A DNA stretch of 50,987 nucleotides from assembly GCF_937888285.1 (NCBI RefSeq), contig NZ_CALART010000042.1, forward strand, positions 1 to 50,987, given 5' to 3'. Shown here piece after piece: positions 34,541-42,271 of this stretch. A program made the position numbers and the translations under genes. Each line of letters opens with the position of its first letter. Position 1 is the first letter of the stretch. The notes below the pieces were generated by a model. That model was not told the DNA's origin. It saw only the letters and a program-made list of their open reading frames with translations, and ran no database searches. Source of the stretch: an uncultured Aquimonas sp. (lineage in GTDB: Bacteria > Pseudomonadota > Gammaproteobacteria > Xanthomonadales > Xanthomonadaceae).

Positions 34541-35104
34541 ATGAAGAAGAGCAAGAGCACTGAAGCCGGGCCCACGCCCGCCGCCGTCGTGGGATTCTGG
34601 CGCGAGGCCGGCCCGCAGCGCTGGTTCGCCAAGGACCTCAACTTCGATCGGGCGCTGGGCGCGCGCTTCCACGAGGCCCACCTGCTGGCTGCGGAGCGCA
34701 GGCTGGATGCATGGAATGCCGAGGCCGAGGGCGCGCTGGCCCTGCAGATCCTGCTCGACCAGGTGCCGCGCAATCTGTATCGCGGCACCGCCCACGCGTT
34801 TGCCACCGATCCGTTGGCGCTTCACTTCGCGCTTGCCGCGATCGACGCGGGCCTGGACCAGCAGATCGAAGCCGCGTTGCGTCCCTTCTGCTACATGGCC
34901 CTGATGCACGCCGAGGATCTCGAACTGCAGGAGCGCTGCGTGGCCTTGTTCGAGGCGCTGGGCGGGCCCTCGCTGCCGCATGCCGTGGAGCACCGCGACA
35001 TCATCCGCCGCTTCGGCCGCTTCCCGCATCGCAACCTGCTGTTCGGCCGCGCGACCACGCGCGAGGAGCAGGCGTTTCTCGATGCAGGTGGTTTCGCGGG
35101 CTGA
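34541..35104 (+). CDS. DUF924-family protein
   Basis: Cytosolic all-helical protein of the DUF924 family (TPR-like fold), function unknown. From the ATG at 34541 it has 187 residues. Family signatures are VGFWREAGPQRWFAKD near the N-terminus, ALQILLDQVPRNLYRGTAHA in the middle and RFGRFPHRNLLFGR near the C-terminus, where EEQAFLDAGG ends the domain. An upstream extension of the frame runs through repeat-containing sequence and is unlikely to be coding. The ribosome binding site is not obvious. It stands alone, with repeat-filled spacers on both sides. Confidence 0.9.
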   Translation: MKKSKSTEAGPTPAAVVGFWREAGPQRWFAKDLNFDRALGARFHEAHLLAAERRLDAWNAEAEGALALQILLDQVPRNLYRGTAHAFATDPLALHFALAAIDAGLDQQIEAALRPFCYMALMHAEDLELQERCVALFEALGGPSLPHAVEHRDIIRRFGRFPHRNLLFGRATTREEQAFLDAGGFAG

Positions 35105-35500
35105 GGCGGTACAGAGTCGATACCGCGTGCCATCGGCTGCGCGAGCGATGGGCCTGGCGCGAGCTTGGAGCGAGGCCAGCGTGGCTGGTGGGAGCGCTGG
35201 GGTGGGTCTGCATGCGGTCGCTCGCATGGTCTTGGCGCGCGGGCGCGCTTTCGGGGTGCGGAGCGGCAGGGCCTCCGATGCGCGACGCGGTCGAGGCCCA
35301 TCGGCCTGTCAGCGAGCCGGTCGGCAGCCTGGATCTGGATGGGCGACGCAGGCGCAGCCTGCGACCCATGGCTGTCGAGAGTGTGGAGAGCCTGGTGGGC
35401 CAGGGCCCACCCTACGCGCAGGCATGGCGATTTGGCGCTTGCTCGCCGCCGGCCGCTCTGCAAGCCTGCGGGGCCTTCCATCCAGCTTCGGGAGTTCACC
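35105..35500. other. Intergenic spacer with one family-A palindrome
   Basis: 396 bp between DUF924 and the RidA-family gene. It holds the palindrome at 35394-35411. Several open frames cross it in all phases but none shows a start signal or domain, so I take it as non-coding. Confidence 0.55.
35394..35411. repeat. GGTGGGCC palindrome (family A, copy 2)
   Basis: ggtgggcc-ag-ggcccacc, followed by ctacg. Same orientation of flank as copy 1. Confidence 0.85.
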
Positions 35501-35845
35501 GTGATCCAGCGCTTCGACACCGGTCCGCGCATGTCCGAGATGACCGTCCACAACGGTGTGGCTTATCTGGCCGGGCAGGTGGCGGAGGACGACAGCCTCG
35601 ACATCAGCGGCCAGACCCGCGAGGTGCTGGCGCAGATCGATGCCCTGCTCGCACGCGCGGGCAGCGACAAATCGAAGCTTCTGCGCGCGCAGATCTTCCT
35701 CGTCGACCTCGCCGATTTTCCCGCGATGAACGCGGTCTGGGAGCAGTGGGTGGTGCCCGGCCACACGCCGGCCCGCGCCACCGTGCAGGCGGCCCTGGCC
35801 AACCCCAACTGGAAGATTGAGATCGTGGTGACCGCTGCGGTGTGA
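35501..35845 (+). CDS. RidA/YjgF-family protein
   Basis: Small cytosolic member of the RidA (YjgF/UK114) family, whose archetype hydrolyses reactive enamine/imine intermediates to protect PLP enzymes. The 114-residue product has the layout of the RidA-like subgroup beginning IQRFDTGPRMSEMTVHNGV. LAGQVAEDDSLDISGQTREV and LLRAQIFLVDLADFPAMNAV follow, and the conserved PARATVQA includes the Arg that binds substrate carboxylate in this fold. The GTG at 35501 is chosen because GGGAG lies 6-7 nt upstream and it keeps the first strand; an ATG at 35531 would remove it. It is not linked to an obvious PLP enzyme. Confidence 0.9.
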   Translation: MIQRFDTGPRMSEMTVHNGVAYLAGQVAEDDSLDISGQTREVLAQIDALLARAGSDKSKLLRAQIFLVDLADFPAMNAVWEQWVVPGHTPARATVQAALANPNWKIEIVVTAAV

Positions 35846-35906
35846 ACCCGAGAGGGCGCCAGGCGTTCACGACATGCGCAAGGCATCGGGTGGGCCCGAG
35901 CCACAC

Positions 35907-35924
35907 GGTGGGCCTTGTCCCACC
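35907..35924. repeat. Degenerate GGTGGGCC palindrome (family A, copy 3)
   Basis: ggtgggcc-ttg-tcccacc, an imperfect copy. A further half-copy (ggtgggcccgagcc) lies just upstream at about 35889. Confidence 0.6.
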
Positions 35925-36051
35925 GAAGCTCGACGCTTGCCGCGGTTCGTGTTCAGGCAGGCGCGTGCCATGCCGTCCGCTGCGCGGGACACGCCGTGCG
36001 CAAGACGGCGTGCGCGGTATGAACTGAAGCATGGCGCGACGCGCGTGCGAG

Positions 36052-36206
36052 CTCACGGTGGGCCGGGGCCCACCCTATAGGTCACTAGGCTGGACGAAGG
36101 TCCCGCCTCTCATCGCGCATCAGCCGCCTGACGCGGTGACGCGGCGGCAGCTGGAGCGCGATGCAGACATCCCACGCACATAGGGTGGGCCCCGGCCCAC
36201 CGTGAG
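36052..36206. repeat. Inverted pair of family-A palindromes (BIME-like)
   Basis: 36052-36078 (ctcacggtgggccggggccc then accctat) and 36180-36206 are perfect reverse complements over 27 bp, separated by 101 bp. Each arm contains its own palindrome (36057-36074 and 36184-36201), the arrangement seen in bacterial interspersed mosaic elements. Confidence 0.85.
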
Positions 36207-36323
36207 CCAAACGCTTGCCCCGGTCTTCTGGGTCATGAAGGCAGCGCCCCCGCAAACGCGTTGACACCCCCGCCAGCGCTGCCGAACATGCGGGGGTCCC
36301 TTCCACCGCTGCGGAGATTCCCC

Positions 36324-37475
36324 ATGCGCCTGCCCGTCGGCCTTATCGCCGCTTCGATCGCGTTCGCCCTCACCGCCTGCGGCGGCGGCCAGCCTTCCGC
36401 TGACACTGCGGCCACACCGGCGGCCACGTCCGCGGCGCCGGCGGCGTCCAAGGTGCTGCACATCTACAACTGGTCGGACTACGTCGCCGAAGACACCATT
36501 GCCAACTTCGAGCAGCGCACCGGCATCAAGGTGGTCTACGACGTCTACAGCGAGAACGAGGTGCTCGAAGCCAAGCTGATGGCCGGCGGCTCCGGCTACG
36601 ACCTGGTCTTCCCCTCGCTGCGGCCCTTCGCCGAGCGTCACGTCAGCGCCGGCCTGTACCAGCCCATCGATCGCGCGCGCCTCGCCAACTACGGCAACCT
36701 CGACCCGCAGCTGCTGGCCGGCATGACCGATGCCGATCCCGGGAACAAACACCTGGTGCCCTACATGTGGGGCACTACCGGACTCGGCATCAATGTCGCC
36801 AAGGTGCGCGAAGTGCTGGGCGAGGACGCCGTGCTCGATTCCTGGAGCCTGTTGTTCGACCCGGCCAACGCCGAGAAGCTGGCCGGCTGCGGCATCAGCG
36901 TGCTCGACGACGAGCAGGAGGCTTTCGCCGCCGCCCTGATCTGGAAGGGCCGCGACCCCAACCGCACCGACGGCGACGAGATCGAGGCCGTGCAGCAGGT
37001 GTTCGCCGGGATCCGCCCGCACATCCGCAGCTTCAACAACTCGCAGTACATCAACGACCTTGCCACCGGCGAAACCTGCATCGCCATGGGCTACTCGGGC
37101 GACGTCGCCCAGGCCGCGGCGCGCGCCGAGGAAGCCGGTACCGGCATCGAGCTGCAGTACATCATTCCCAAGGAAGGCGCGGTGCGCTGGTTCGACGTGA
37201 TGGCGATCCCGGCTGATGCGCCGCACGCCGACAGCGCGTACGCCTTCATCGACTACGTGCTGGAGCCTCAGGTCATCGCCGGCATCACCAACTACGTGGT
37301 CTATGCCAATCCGAACCCGGCCTCGAAGGAGTTCGTCGACCCGGAGATCCTCGCCGACGGCGGCGTGTATCCCTCCGACGAGGTGATGGCCAAGCTGGTT
37401 GACCCCAAGCGCCTGCCCGACGACGCCCAGCAGGCGCGCGTGCGCGCCTGGACGCAGATCAAATCGGGGCGCTGA
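36324..37475 (+). CDS. Polyamine ABC transporter substrate-binding lipoprotein (PotF-like)
   Basis: Periplasmic-face binding protein of a putrescine/spermidine uptake system. The 383-residue precursor has a lipoprotein signal ending FALTAC with lipid Cys19, unlike the soluble PotF of E. coli. An Ala/Thr-rich linker and the PotF-type domain follow, beginning LHIYNWSDYVAEDTI. TGIKVVYDVYSENEVLEAKL, PYMWGTTGLGINVAKV, SQYINDLATGETCIAMGYSG and IPKEGAVRWFDVMAIPADA match the family in order. It ends with the typical RAWTQIKSGR. GGAG lies about 8 nt upstream of the start. It is the first gene of a four-gene transporter set in the order binding protein, ATPase, permease, permease. Confidence 0.94.
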   Translation: MRLPVGLIAASIAFALTACGGGQPSADTAATPAATSAAPAASKVLHIYNWSDYVAEDTIANFEQRTGIKVVYDVYSENEVLEAKLMAGGSGYDLVFPSLRPFAERHVSAGLYQPIDRARLANYGNLDPQLLAGMTDADPGNKHLVPYMWGTTGLGINVAKVREVLGEDAVLDSWSLLFDPANAEKLAGCGISVLDDEQEAFAAALIWKGRDPNRTDGDEIEAVQQVFAGIRPHIRSFNNSQYINDLATGETCIAMGYSGDVAQAAARAEEAGTGIELQYIIPKEGAVRWFDVMAIPADAPHADSAYAFIDYVLEPQVIAGITNYVVYANPNPASKEFVDPEILADGGVYPSDEVMAKLVDPKRLPDDAQQARVRAWTQIKSGR

Positions 37476-37556
37476 GCACGCGCTTGCGTCTTCGCAGCAG
37501 CGGCCCGCCCATGCCGGCGGGCCGCCTCTCTTTCCGATCTCAGGACCGAGCCCGCA

Positions 37557-38699
37557 ATGGCCCAACCCGGACGCAAGCAGGCGCCGATCGAACCCTGGCA
37601 GCAGCCCGATGCCCAGCCCTTCCTGCGCATCGAAGGCGTCACCAAGACCTTCGGCAAGACCTACGCGGTCGACGATGTCAGCCTGAACGTCTACCAGGGC
37701 GAGTTCTTCTCCCTGCTCGGCGGCTCGGGCTGCGGCAAGTCGACCCTGCTGCGCATCCTCGCCGGGCTGGAGACCGCCGACAAAGGGCGCATCCTGCTGG
37801 GCGATCGCGACATCACCGACCTGCCGCCCTACGAGCGCCCGGTCAACATGATGTTCCAGAGCTATGCGCTGTTCCCGCACATGAGCGTGGAGCAGAACAT
37901 CGCCTTCGGCCTGCAGCAGGATCGCCTGGGCAAAGGCGAGATCCGCGACCGCGTGGCAAGCATGCTGGAGCTGGTCAAACTGCAGGACTTCGGCCGCCGC
38001 AAGCCGGATCAGCTTTCCGGCGGCCAGCGCCAGCGCGTGGCCTTGGCGCGCGCCTTGGCCAAGCAGCCCAAGCTGCTGCTGCTGGACGAGCCGCTCGGCG
38101 CGCTGGATCGCAAGCTGCGCGAGCACACCCAGTTCGAGCTGGTCGGCATCCAGGAGCGCGTGGGCGTCACCTTCATCACCGTCACCCACGACCAGGAAGA
38201 GGCCATGACCATGTCCTCGCGCGTGGCGGTGATGGACGCCGGCCGCATCGTGCAGGTGGCCACGCCGGCCCAGCTCTACGAATTCCCGGCCAACCGGCTG
38301 GTGGCCGAGTTCATCGGGGCGGTGAACATTTTCGAGGGCCGCGTTTCGGCGCAGCGCGACGAGGAGCTGGAGTTCGCCTGCGAGAAGCTGGGCGGCGAGT
38401 TCCTGATGTGGCATTCGGACCCGCTGCCGATCGGCACGCCGGTGGCGGTGGCGGTGCGGCCGGAGAAGATCAGCGTCCACGACGCCCCGCCGTCCGACCG
38501 CCGCAACTGGGCGCGCGGGCGGGTGGTGGAGATCGCCTACCTCGGCGACGTCTCGATCTACCACGTCGCCACCGAGCACGGCCAGGTGGTGCGCGTGCAG
38601 ATCACCCACGAGGCCCGCTACGAGCGCCCGCACTACAGCTGGGACGACGAGCTGTATTTGAGCTGGGATCCCGATGACGGCGTGGTGTTGACGAGTTGA
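37557..38699 (+). CDS. potG: Polyamine ABC transporter ATP-binding protein (PotG-like)
   Basis: Cytosolic ATPase subunit that powers polyamine import. The 380-residue protein is full length. Walker A GGSGCGKS is at 55-62, the Q-loop in NMMFQSYALFPHM at 97-109, signature LSGGQ at 153-157 and Walker B LLLLDEP at 173-179. The switch His is in TVTHDQEEAMT, and a C-terminal TOBE-type regulatory domain contains VAVRPEKISVHD. The gene begins 81 bp after the binding-protein gene. The downstream permease gene is 403 bp away because of inserted repeats, which is unusual for this operon type. Confidence 0.95.
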   Translation: MAQPGRKQAPIEPWQQPDAQPFLRIEGVTKTFGKTYAVDDVSLNVYQGEFFSLLGGSGCGKSTLLRILAGLETADKGRILLGDRDITDLPPYERPVNMMFQSYALFPHMSVEQNIAFGLQQDRLGKGEIRDRVASMLELVKLQDFGRRKPDQLSGGQRQRVALARALAKQPKLLLLDEPLGALDRKLREHTQFELVGIQERVGVTFITVTHDQEEAMTMSSRVAVMDAGRIVQVATPAQLYEFPANRLVAEFIGAVNIFEGRVSAQRDEELEFACEKLGGEFLMWHSDPLPIGTPVAVAVRPEKISVHDAPPSDRRNWARGRVVEIAYLGDVSIYHVATEHGQVVRVQITHEARYERPHYSWDDELYLSWDPDDGVVLTS

Positions 38700-38764
38700 G
38701 CAGGTGCAATGCCAGCGACGTGGATATGGATGCGCTGCGGGTGAGCGGTGTGCATGTATGTGTC

Positions 38765-38836
38765 CGTGACCATGACCATGACCGTGACCGTGACCGTGAC
38801 CGTGACCGTGACCGTGACCGTGACCGTGACCGTGAC
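38765..38836 (+). repeat. Hexanucleotide tandem array (cgtgac)n
   Basis: Twelve 6-bp units: ten cgtgac and two variant catgac (units 2 and 3). It starts 65 bp after the potG stop. A perfect short-unit array in a spacer is a candidate VNTR. Confidence 0.95.
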
Positions 38837-38856
38837 CGGGGCGGGGCGCAGGCCAT

Positions 38857-38874
38857 GGTGGGCCAGGGCCCACC
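38857..38874. repeat. GGTGGGCC palindrome (family A, copy 6)
   Basis: ggtgggcc-ag-ggcccacc followed by ctatgc, 20 bp past the hexanucleotide array. Copies 4 and 5 form the inverted pair at 36052-36206. Confidence 0.85.
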
Positions 38875-38939
38875 CTATGCGCGCTTCAGGGCATCTGGGC
38901 CCGGCTACGCGGGGCAGGTGCTCTCGAAGCAACCCCGAT

Positions 38940-38967
38940 TCGTCGTCCCCGCGAAGGCGGGGACCCA
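38940..38967. repeat. Dispersed hairpin repeat (family D, copy 2)
   Basis: tcgtcgtccccgcgaaggcg followed by gggaccca, the reverse complement of the repeat at 10413-10440 with two differences. The stem tccccgc / gcgggga is conserved. Confidence 0.85.
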
Positions 38968-39102
38968 GAGAGCTTGCGACCGAGGTCTGCCTCTTCCAGG
39001 TGGCTACGCGACAGTGCACCCGGCTTTCGCAGAGGGTGACGGCGCGGGTTCGCAGGCGCTCTGTCTTCCGGCGGTGACAAGGTGCGGCCTGGAGGGCTGG
39101 GC

Positions 39103-40092
39103 ATGAGCAATGGCAGCAGCTTCAACTGGCTGGGCCTGTGGTACCAGGTCTTCCTCGGTGTCTATCAGCGTATCGGCCTGCTCGGCCGCGAGCTGCGGCA
39201 GCGGCGCGGACGAATCTTCGTGGCCGGCGTGCCCATGCTGTGGCTGGGTGTGTTCTTCCTCGTGCCCTTCCTGATCCTCGCCAAGATCAGCCTCACCGAT
39301 CCCATGCCCGGCGCGCGTCCGCCCTACGGCGATCTGCTCAGCTGGGGCGAGCACTGGCGGCTGCAGCTGACGCTCAATCTCGGCAACTACCTGCAGCTGT
39401 TCGAGGACTCGCTGTATCTGGCGGCCTACCTCAACTCGCTGAAGATCGCCGCGATCTCGACCCTGATCGCCCTGGTGGTCGGCTATCCCATGGCGTATGG
39501 CATCGCCCGCGCCACGCCTCGCTGGCGCATGGTGCTGCTGATGCTGGTGATCCTGCCGTTCTGGACCAGCTTCCTGATCCGCATCTATGCCTGGATCGGC
39601 CTCTTGCGCAACAACGGCCTGATCAACCAGACCCTGCAGTGGCTGGGGCTCATCGACGAGCCGCTGCGCCTGCTCAACACCGATTTCGCGGTCTATGTCG
39701 GCATCGTCTACTCCTACCTGCCTTTCATGGTGCTGCCGCTGGCGGCCAACCTGATGAAGCTCGACCGCCGCCTGCTGGAGGCCGCGTCCGACCTTGGCTG
39801 CAGGCCGATGCAGGCGTTCTGGCGCATCACTTTCCCGCTGTCGATGCCGGGCGTGATCGCGGGCTGCCTGCTGGTGTTCATCCCGGCGGTGGGCGAGTTC
39901 GTGATTCCCGATCTGCTCGGCGGCTCGGACGCGCTGATGATCGGCAAGGTGCTGTGGACCGAGTTCTTCCACAACCGCAACTGGCCGGTGGCCTCCTCGG
40001 TGGCGATGGCCATGCTGATGCTGATCGTCATCCCGGTGCTGCTGTTCGAGCACGTGCAGAACAGGCGTGCCGAGAAGGAGGCGAAGGGATGA
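39103..40092 (+). CDS. potH: Polyamine ABC transporter permease (PotH-like)
   Basis: First inner-membrane permease subunit of the polyamine importer. The 329-residue protein has six predicted helices; the first begins at about residue 43 (VAGVPMLWLGVFFLVPFLIL). The ABC permease EAA loop reads LEAASDLGCRPMQAFWRITFPLSMPG, which contacts the ATPase. FLIRIYAWIGLLRNNGLIN and VFIPAVGEFVIPDLLGG are typical of PotH/PotB proteins. The start at 39103 is well supported by GGAGG (39091-39095) 7 nt upstream. It is separated from both potG and potI by spacers of about 400 bp filled with repeats. Confidence 0.94.
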   Translation: MSNGSSFNWLGLWYQVFLGVYQRIGLLGRELRQRRGRIFVAGVPMLWLGVFFLVPFLILAKISLTDPMPGARPPYGDLLSWGEHWRLQLTLNLGNYLQLFEDSLYLAAYLNSLKIAAISTLIALVVGYPMAYGIARATPRWRMVLLMLVILPFWTSFLIRIYAWIGLLRNNGLINQTLQWLGLIDEPLRLLNTDFAVYVGIVYSYLPFMVLPLAANLMKLDRRLLEAASDLGCRPMQAFWRITFPLSMPGVIAGCLLVFIPAVGEFVIPDLLGGSDALMIGKVLWTEFFHNRNWPVASSVAMAMLMLIVIPVLLFEHVQNRRAEKEAKG

Positions 40093-40168
40093 GAGCGGGA
40101 AGTGGGGATTGGGGATTCGGGCTTCGAGAAGCCTTGGCTTGCGAGCGCATTTCCCCGTGCGGCCATAG

Positions 40169-40186
40169 GGTGGGCCCTGGCCCACC
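40169..40186. repeat. GGTGGGCC palindrome (family A, copy 7)
   Basis: ggtgggcc-ct-ggcccacc preceded by ccata, so in the opposite flank orientation to copies 6, 8 and 9. Confidence 0.85.
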
Positions 40187-40294
40187 GGAGCTCGACGCCG
40201 GCCTGGGTGTGGCCTGTCTGCAGCCCGCGGAAGCGCGCGCGGGCCGCGTGTGCCGTCGTCGCTCCAGCGCCCGCACCTCGACGCGGATCGCTGG

Positions 40295-40488
40295 CCACGG
40301 TGGGCCAGGGCCCACCCTATGCACGAGCGGAGCGTTGCCGACCTTCGGCAATCCCCAATCCCGAATCCCCAATCCCGCTCTGCCGCGCCAGCGGCAGGGT
40401 CACCGCCACGGTGGGCCAGGGCCCACCCTATGCACGAGCGGAGCGTTGCCGACCTTCGGCAATCCCCAATCCCCAATCCCCAATCCCG
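40295..40488 (+). repeat. 83-bp direct duplication containing family-A palindromes and G-rich heptamers
   Basis: 40295-40377 and 40406-40488 are identical over 83 bp except one base. Each copy contains a family-A palindrome (40299-40316 and 40410-40427), an attgccgaaggt-type inverted segment and then four aatccc(c) units. The repeat period is 111 bp. Confidence 0.93.
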
Positions 40489-40531
40489 TCTTGCCGCCCA
40501 AGCGGCAAGACCCGCGCGAAGCGCGCACGCC

Positions 40532-41335
40532 ATGAACCGCAAACCCTTCCTGCTGTTCACCGCGATGGCTTTCGGCTACGCGTTTCTCTACCTGCCCATC
40601 GTTTCGGTGATCGCCTACAGCTTCAACAGCTCACGGCTGGTCACCGTCTGGGGCGGGTTTTCCACCGAGTGGTACGGCCGCCTGCTGCAGAACGAGCAGA
40701 TCCTGCAGGCCGCCTGGCGCAGCCTGCTGATCGCCGCCACCGCGGCGACACTTGCGGTGGTCATCGGCACCTTTGCCGGCACCGCGCTCACCCGCCTCGG
40801 TCGCTTCCGCAGCCGGCCGCTGCTGTCGATCATGACGTCGGCGCCGCTGGTGATGCCCGAGGTGATGCTGGGGCTGTCGGCCCTGCTGCTGTTCGTGTTC
40901 CTGCAGCAGCTCACCGGCTGGCCGGCGCAGCGCGGTTTCACCACCATTGCGATCGCCCACATCACCTTCTGCACGGCCTACGTCACCGTGGTGGTGCAGT
41001 CACGCTTGGCGCAGATGGATGAAAGCCTTGAGGAAGCCGCGATGGACTTGGGCGCGCGGCCGTGGAAGGTGTTCTTCCTGATTACCCTGCCGCAGATCTT
41101 CCCGGCGCTCATCGCCGGCTGGCTGCTGGCCTTCACCCTGTCGGTCGATGACCTGGTGGTGGCGAGTTTCGTCTCCGGGCCCGGCAGCAGCACCCTGCCG
41201 ATGGTGGTTTACTCCAAGGTCAAGTTCGGCATCACGCCCGAGATCAACGCGCTGGCCACGCTGATCATCCTGTTCGTGACTACCGCCATCGTGATCGCGG
41301 GCTGGCTGATGCACCGCGGTGAGTCGCGCGCCTGA
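40532..41335 (+). CDS. potI: Polyamine ABC transporter permease (PotI-like)
   Basis: Second inner-membrane permease subunit of the polyamine importer. The 267-residue product has six predicted helices, starting with FTAMAFGYAFLYLPIVSVIA and the family's YSFNSSRLVTVWGGFS periplasmic loop. The EAA loop is EEAAMDLGARPWKVFFLITL, and LAFTLSVDDLVVASFVSGPG is the usual PotI/PotC signature. The start at 40532 directly precedes the first helix; no strong Shine-Dalgarno sequence is visible, only a purine-rich gcgaagcgcg stretch. Expression may depend on reading through the repeat-filled spacer from potH or on a promoter within it. Confidence 0.94.
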   Translation: MNRKPFLLFTAMAFGYAFLYLPIVSVIAYSFNSSRLVTVWGGFSTEWYGRLLQNEQILQAAWRSLLIAATAATLAVVIGTFAGTALTRLGRFRSRPLLSIMTSAPLVMPEVMLGLSALLLFVFLQQLTGWPAQRGFTTIAIAHITFCTAYVTVVVQSRLAQMDESLEEAAMDLGARPWKVFFLITLPQIFPALIAGWLLAFTLSVDDLVVASFVSGPGSSTLPMVVYSKVKFGITPEINALATLIILFVTTAIVIAGWLMHRGESRA

Positions 41336-41512
41336 CAGAGTCTTCGGCAAGCCTCGCGACGTGCAGCCTGGATGCTCCCGATCAACGTGCGGCGCAGTCG
41401 TGATCGCGCGGCCAGCGAGGCGCTCTTCCCCTGCGAGCCCGGCTCCTCTAGCATCCGCGCGCGGCGCTTTCCGCGCGGCCGCCTTCGGGCGTTCTTTCAT
41501 GGGATTCATCGT

Positions 41513-42010
41513 ATGAAGCAGGTCATTGTCGCCGCGGCGCTGGCCGTGGCGCTCTCGGGTTGCGCCACTCTGTTCAACGGCCAGTCTCAGGCCATCACCA
41601 TTACCAGCGCACCTGAAGGTGCCCAGGTCACGGTCAGCAACCGCGCCAGCCAGCGCGTGCACGTGGGGGAGACGCCGGTCACCCTCACGCTCAAGCGCGG
41701 CGCGGGCTACTTCAAGTCCGAGGTCTACACGCTGGCTTTCAGCAAGCCCGGCTTCGCGGACCAGCAGATGACCATCCGCGGCAGCACCAGCGGCTGGTAC
41801 TTCGGCAACATCCTGCTCGGCGGTCTGATTGGCATGCTGGCGGTCGACCCGGCCACCGGCGCGATGTACTCGCTGCCGAAGAGCGTCACAGCATCGCTGG
41901 AGGCGCAGGACACGGTGGGTGCCATCGACGAGGCGCGACTGCAGATCGTCTCCATGGAGTCGCTGAGCGCGGAACAGCGCGCACAGGCGGTCCGCCTGAC
42001 TCCGCAGTAA
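41513..42010 (+). CDS. PEGA-domain-like lipoprotein of unknown function
   Basis: Exported lipoprotein of 165 residues with signal and lipobox ALSGC (lipid Cys17). The mature part starts with QAITITSAPEGAQVTVSNR, which resembles a PEGA domain (surface or cell-wall-associated beta fold), continuing through TPVTLTLKRGAGYF and LAFSKPGFADQQMTI. A hydrophobic glycine-rich stretch (YFGNILLGGLIGMLAVD) with DPATGAMYSLP follows and recurs in similar small lipoproteins. The C-terminus is helical (LSAEQRAQAVRL). The start at 41513 opens the lipoprotein signal. A terminator hairpin lies 17 bp after the stop, so the gene is probably monocistronic. Confidence 0.82.
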   Translation: MKQVIVAAALAVALSGCATLFNGQSQAITITSAPEGAQVTVSNRASQRVHVGETPVTLTLKRGAGYFKSEVYTLAFSKPGFADQQMTIRGSTSGWYFGNILLGGLIGMLAVDPATGAMYSLPKSVTASLEAQDTVGAIDEARLQIVSMESLSAEQRAQAVRLTPQ

Positions 42011-42026
42011 CCCGCGCGCAAGGCCT

Positions 42027-42061
42027 AAGGCGCGGCGCTCCCGGTGGGGGCGTCGCGCCTT
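42027..42061 (+). terminator. Terminator after the PEGA-like lipoprotein gene
   Basis: A 12-bp stem (aaggcgcggcgc / gcgtcgcgcctt, one G-U pair) with an 11-nt loop, followed by tctgttt. It lies 17 bp after the stop codon. Confidence 0.75.
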
Positions 42062-42226
42062 TCTGTTTCAGGGGGGGCGCCGTACCGGATCTCGCGCTAT
42101 TGCCTTTCCATTCCGCCTGCTGCCCGGGGCAGGCTGATCGAGTCTGTGCTCGACCCAGCCTTGATGCCGCGAGCCCAGCCTCGCCGGATCGACGCGTGCT
42201 TGAGCCGGCCAGCACCGCCGGGCCAC

Positions 42227-42251
42227 CGCGTGGGCCCCCAAGGCCCACGCG
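42227..42251 (-). terminator. Hairpin downstream of efpL
   Basis: A perfect 10-bp stem (cgcgtgggcc / ggcccacgcg) with a 5-nt loop, 21 bp past the efpL stop. There is no T-tract. It may be a terminator or a diverged family-A repeat. Confidence 0.55.
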
Positions 42252-42271
42252 GGCGAGCGGGGAACGGCCGT

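Larger units (their letters stand above)
35846..36323. other. Repeat-rich spacer upstream of the polyamine transporter operon
   Basis: 478 bp. It holds the degenerate palindrome at 35907 and the 27-bp inverted pair at 36052-36206. The operon promoter presumably lies in 36207-36310, but no clear -35/-10 was found. No gene is seen. Confidence 0.55.
38700..39102. other. Repeat-filled spacer inside the polyamine operon (potG-potH)
   Basis: 403 bp holding three different repeats: a hexanucleotide array (38765-38836), a family-A palindrome (38857-38874) and a family-D hairpin (38940-38967). No gene is seen. GGAGG at 39091 belongs to potH. Confidence 0.7.
40093..40531. other. Repeat-filled spacer inside the polyamine operon (potH-potI)
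   Basis: 439 bp with three family-A palindromes, an 83-bp direct duplication and heptamer runs of the aatcccc type. Near the start (40104-40121) the same heptamer occurs in opposite orientation (ggggattggggattcggg). No gene is seen. Confidence 0.7.

Noticed and set aside
36324..37475. GYSGD instead of GWAGD in the binding protein as a sign of altered ligand specificity
   Set aside because: Aromatic variation at this site is found in related polyamine-binding proteins as far as I recall, so it is weak evidence on its own.
38765..38836. Hexamer array as a possible CRISPR or coding repeat
   Set aside because: Units are 6 bp with no spacers, and the frames through it have no start signal or domain.
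40295..40488. Duplicated spacer as a small coding gene
   Set aside because: Frames across it are interrupted or read through palindromes and heptamers; both copies match in DNA rather than in a conserved peptide.
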